Assembly (NCBI GenBank): GCA_947176915.1
Contig: CAMWSM010000021.1
Coordinates: forward strand, 1-37,413
DNA length: 37,413 bases
Source: an uncultured Porphyromonadaceae bacterium
GTDB taxonomy: Bacteria > Bacteroidota > Bacteroidia > Bacteroidales > Muribaculaceae
Reading direction: 5' to 3'
The position numbers were made by a program, and so were the translations under genes. Below the pieces are notes generated by a model. That model made no database searches. It was given only the letters and a program-made list of their open reading frames with translations, and was not told the DNA's origin. Of the stretch, positions 35,283-37,413 are shown piece after piece. The first letter of the stretch is position 1; each line of letters starts with the position of its first letter.

Positions 35283-37289
35283 TTATATCTCCGAATCTTT
35301 TACTAATTTGTTGAGAAGGCGCTCATCGGCTATGAAAGGTTCGGTAATCATGAAGCCGTTTTCCGACTGGGTGGCGTTCCATTCCTTAACTGTGGAAACG
35401 GCATTCTCATTGCGAGCCCAACTGCGGCGAGCCACACCTCCCATGACATCCCAGAGCATAGCATTGCGCAATATTTCATCCACTCGTTCCGAACCATCGC
35501 AAAGCATTCCGAAACCTCCATTGATTGATTTCCCTATGCCGACACCGCCGCCGTTGTGAAGAGCCACGAGACTCATGCCTCTCGCGCAATTCCCGGCAAA
35601 GCATTGAATTGCCATGTCAGCCATAACGTTGGAGCCGTCTTTTATATTGGATGTTTCCCGGAAAGGGGAGTCTGTGCCGCTCACATCGTGATGATCTCTA
35701 CCCAACATTATAGGACCGACTTCGCCGTTGCGCACCATTTCATTAAAACGGAGGGCAATTTTAAGGCGCCCCATTGCATCCTGATAGAGAATGCGCGCCT
35801 GAGTGCCGACTACAAGCGCATTTTTCTCAGCGTCACGAATCCAGTTATAGTTGTCGCGATCCTGACCTCGGCGATTAGGATCGATGCATTCCATTGCAGC
35901 CTTATCGGTCTTTACAAGATCTTCATGCTTCCCGCTAAGACAAACCCAGCGGAAAGGACCATAACCAAAATCGAAAAGCATCGGACCCATGATATCTTCC
36001 ACGTATGAGGGCCAGATGAAACCATCTTTTTCGTCAATGCCATTTTTGGAAATCTCTTTCACTCCCGCGTCATACATAGCTTTCATGAATGAGTTGCCGT
36101 AATCGAAAAAATATGTCCCTTTTTTCGTAAGGGCTTTGATAGCCTCGAAATGACGACGGAGAGACTCATCTACTTTGCGCCGAAATTCCTCCGGATTTTC
36201 ATGAAGGAGTTCGGTGCGTTCCTCGAAAGAGAGTCCGGCAGGGCAGTAGCCCCCCTCATAGACCGCATGACATGAGGTCTGGTCGCTGAGTAATTCAATC
36301 TTTATGTCATTATCGACGGCATATTCGAGGAGATCCACGATATTGCCGTGATAGGCTATTGAAAGAGGACACTTTTCCTCCATAGCAGCCGCAGCAAGAG
36401 AGAAGGCCTCGGGTATGGAGTCTGTAACTTCCTTCACCCATCCCTGATTCTTGCGGGTTGCAATACGTGAGGCGTCAACTTCCGCCACTATGGAGACTGC
36501 TCCCGCAATATCTGCTGCTTTCGGCTGCGCACCGCTCATGCCCCCTAATCCGGAGGAGACAAACAAATGACCTTTAAGATCGCCATCCTGTGGCACTCCG
36601 AGTTTCATACGGCCCGCATTGAGAATGGTGTTGAATGTACCGTGCACTATTCCCTGGGGTCCTATGTACATCCATCCTCCGGCAGTCATCTGCCCGTAGT
36701 TGGCAACCCCCATCTGCATTGCCTCGTGCCAGTCGTGGAGATTATCGAACATTCCCACCATCATGGCGTTGGTGATAATCACGCGCGGAGCATCTTTTTT
36801 TGAAGGGAACAACCCTAATGGATGACCGGACTCCACAACAAGGGTCTGCTCATCAGTCATTTCCTCAAGATATTTTTTAATGAGATTATATTGGAGCCAG
36901 TTCTGGCATACCTGACCGGTCTCTCCATACGTAACCAATTCGTAGGGATAGAGCGCAATGTCGAAGCAGAGGTTGTTGTCGATCATCACCTGGAATGCTT
37001 TCCCGGCAAGACATTTCCCCTTATATTCATCAATTGGCTTGGCTTTCAGATCTCCCTGAGGACGCCAGCGGTAAGCATAGATTCTTCCGCGTGTGCGTAG
37101 TTCCTCAAGAAATTCAGGCGCTACCTTTTCGTGAAGCTCCTCAGGAAGGTAACGTAAGGCATTTTTAAGAGCTGTAACGGTCTTTTCCGGCGTCAAGGTA
37201 AAACCTCTATCAGGAGCGCGGCGTATTCCTTTCTCAAATCGGGGGTATTCCGGCAGTTCGGCTGTCAGGAGTATTCTGGGCTGTTTCAT
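35283..37289 (-). CDS. hutU: Urocanate hydratase, long form
   Basis: A 668-residue urocanase that adds water to urocanate using tightly bound NAD+, giving imidazolonepropionate. Landmarks are ESGHPLGLFPS, NYGQMTAGGWMYIGPQGIVHGT, the NAD-binding SGLGGMSGAQPKA, LLSDQTSCHAVYEGGYCPAG, and RDHHDVSGTDSPFRET. Classical bacterial HutU are about 550-560 residues; this one is about 110 longer and has the length of the animal-type (UROC1) enzymes. The extra length is spread over the N-terminal 60 residues and the middle (about 360-470). It is the first gene of the hut operon and has an exact promoter 71 bp upstream. Confidence 0.95.
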   Translation of the reverse strand: MKQPRILLTAELPEYPRFEKGIRRAPDRGFTLTPEKTVTALKNALRYLPEELHEKVAPEFLEELRTRGRIYAYRWRPQGDLKAKPIDEYKGKCLAGKAFQVMIDNNLCFDIALYPYELVTYGETGQVCQNWLQYNLIKKYLEEMTDEQTLVVESGHPLGLFPSKKDAPRVIITNAMMVGMFDNLHDWHEAMQMGVANYGQMTAGGWMYIGPQGIVHGTFNTILNAGRMKLGVPQDGDLKGHLFVSSGLGGMSGAQPKAADIAGAVSIVAEVDASRIATRKNQGWVKEVTDSIPEAFSLAAAAMEEKCPLSIAYHGNIVDLLEYAVDNDIKIELLSDQTSCHAVYEGGYCPAGLSFEERTELLHENPEEFRRKVDESLRRHFEAIKALTKKGTYFFDYGNSFMKAMYDAGVKEISKNGIDEKDGFIWPSYVEDIMGPMLFDFGYGPFRWVCLSGKHEDLVKTDKAAMECIDPNRRGQDRDNYNWIRDAEKNALVVGTQARILYQDAMGRLKIALRFNEMVRNGEVGPIMLGRDHHDVSGTDSPFRETSNIKDGSNVMADMAIQCFAGNCARGMSLVALHNGGGVGIGKSINGGFGMLCDGSERVDEILRNAMLWDVMGGVARRSWARNENAVSTVKEWNATQSENGFMITEPFIADERLLNKLVKDSEI

Positions 37290-37359
37290 GGTAGGGGCAA
37301 ATTGAAAATGTCAAGTTTGTGATTCTTTGTTGCAATATAAATTATTCAACAAATCACCG

Positions 37360-37390
37360 CAAAATTAACCAAAATTCTATTATCTGCAAA
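37360..37390 (-). promoter_or_regulatory. Promoter of the hut operon
   Basis: On the minus strand a -33 TTTG (37390-37387) and a -7 TAATTTTG (37367-37360) are spaced by exactly 19 bp, a perfect Bacteroidetes promoter. The leader is about 65 nt. No HutC-type operator was recognised in it. Confidence 0.88.
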
Positions 37391-37413
37391 AGCATATACG
37401 AGAAATTGAATAG

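Overview
The window reads as one contiguous piece of a Bacteroidales chromosome. A Muribaculaceae-like gut commensal fits best, but that family-level placement is inference. Evidence for the phylum: a complete moxR-bat (aerotolerance) operon, promoters of the Bacteroidetes TTTG-N19-TAnnTTTG type (two exact matches, several with only the -7 part), start codons with little Shine-Dalgarno signal, lipoproteins, and secreted amylases with a C-terminal tail resembling a type IX sorting signal. No rRNA, tRNA, CRISPR array, transposase or phage gene was seen.

Positions 1-12.7 kb are on the plus strand. A 9-bp tandem repeat is cut by the window edge. It is followed by the bat operon: moxR, a DUF58 protein, a membrane-anchored partner, batA, batB, batC, a short anchorless batD-like gene, batD and batE. 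A small helix-turn-helix gene and mutS2 follow, and a strong bidirectional terminator closes this half.

Positions 12.7-37.4 kb are entirely on the minus strand. In map order they hold lysA and lysC (with a terminator or attenuator between them), a prolyl oligopeptidase lipoprotein, a three-gene heavy-metal RND efflux operon (adaptor, pump, outer-membrane factor), two tandem paralogous modular GH13 alpha-amylases, and a four-gene histidine-degradation operon transcribed hutU, ftcD (fused bifunctional), hutI, hutH. That operon converts histidine through urocanate, imidazolonepropionate and formiminoglutamate to glutamate, and passes the one-carbon unit to folate.

The most interesting non-coding signals are three. 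First, an 18-bp palindrome (RYATGTT-N4-AACATRY) sits at exactly the same distance from the -7 box of both amylase genes and recurs once before the small HTH gene. Second, a 265-bp block is 100% identical between the two otherwise diverged amylases, suggesting gene conversion. Third, a palindromic element of about 98 bp lies next to eight perfect 8-bp tandem repeats just after hutH. I did not find a clearly new defence or mobile system; the candidates for novelty are regulatory and repeat structures plus the extra BatD-like gene.
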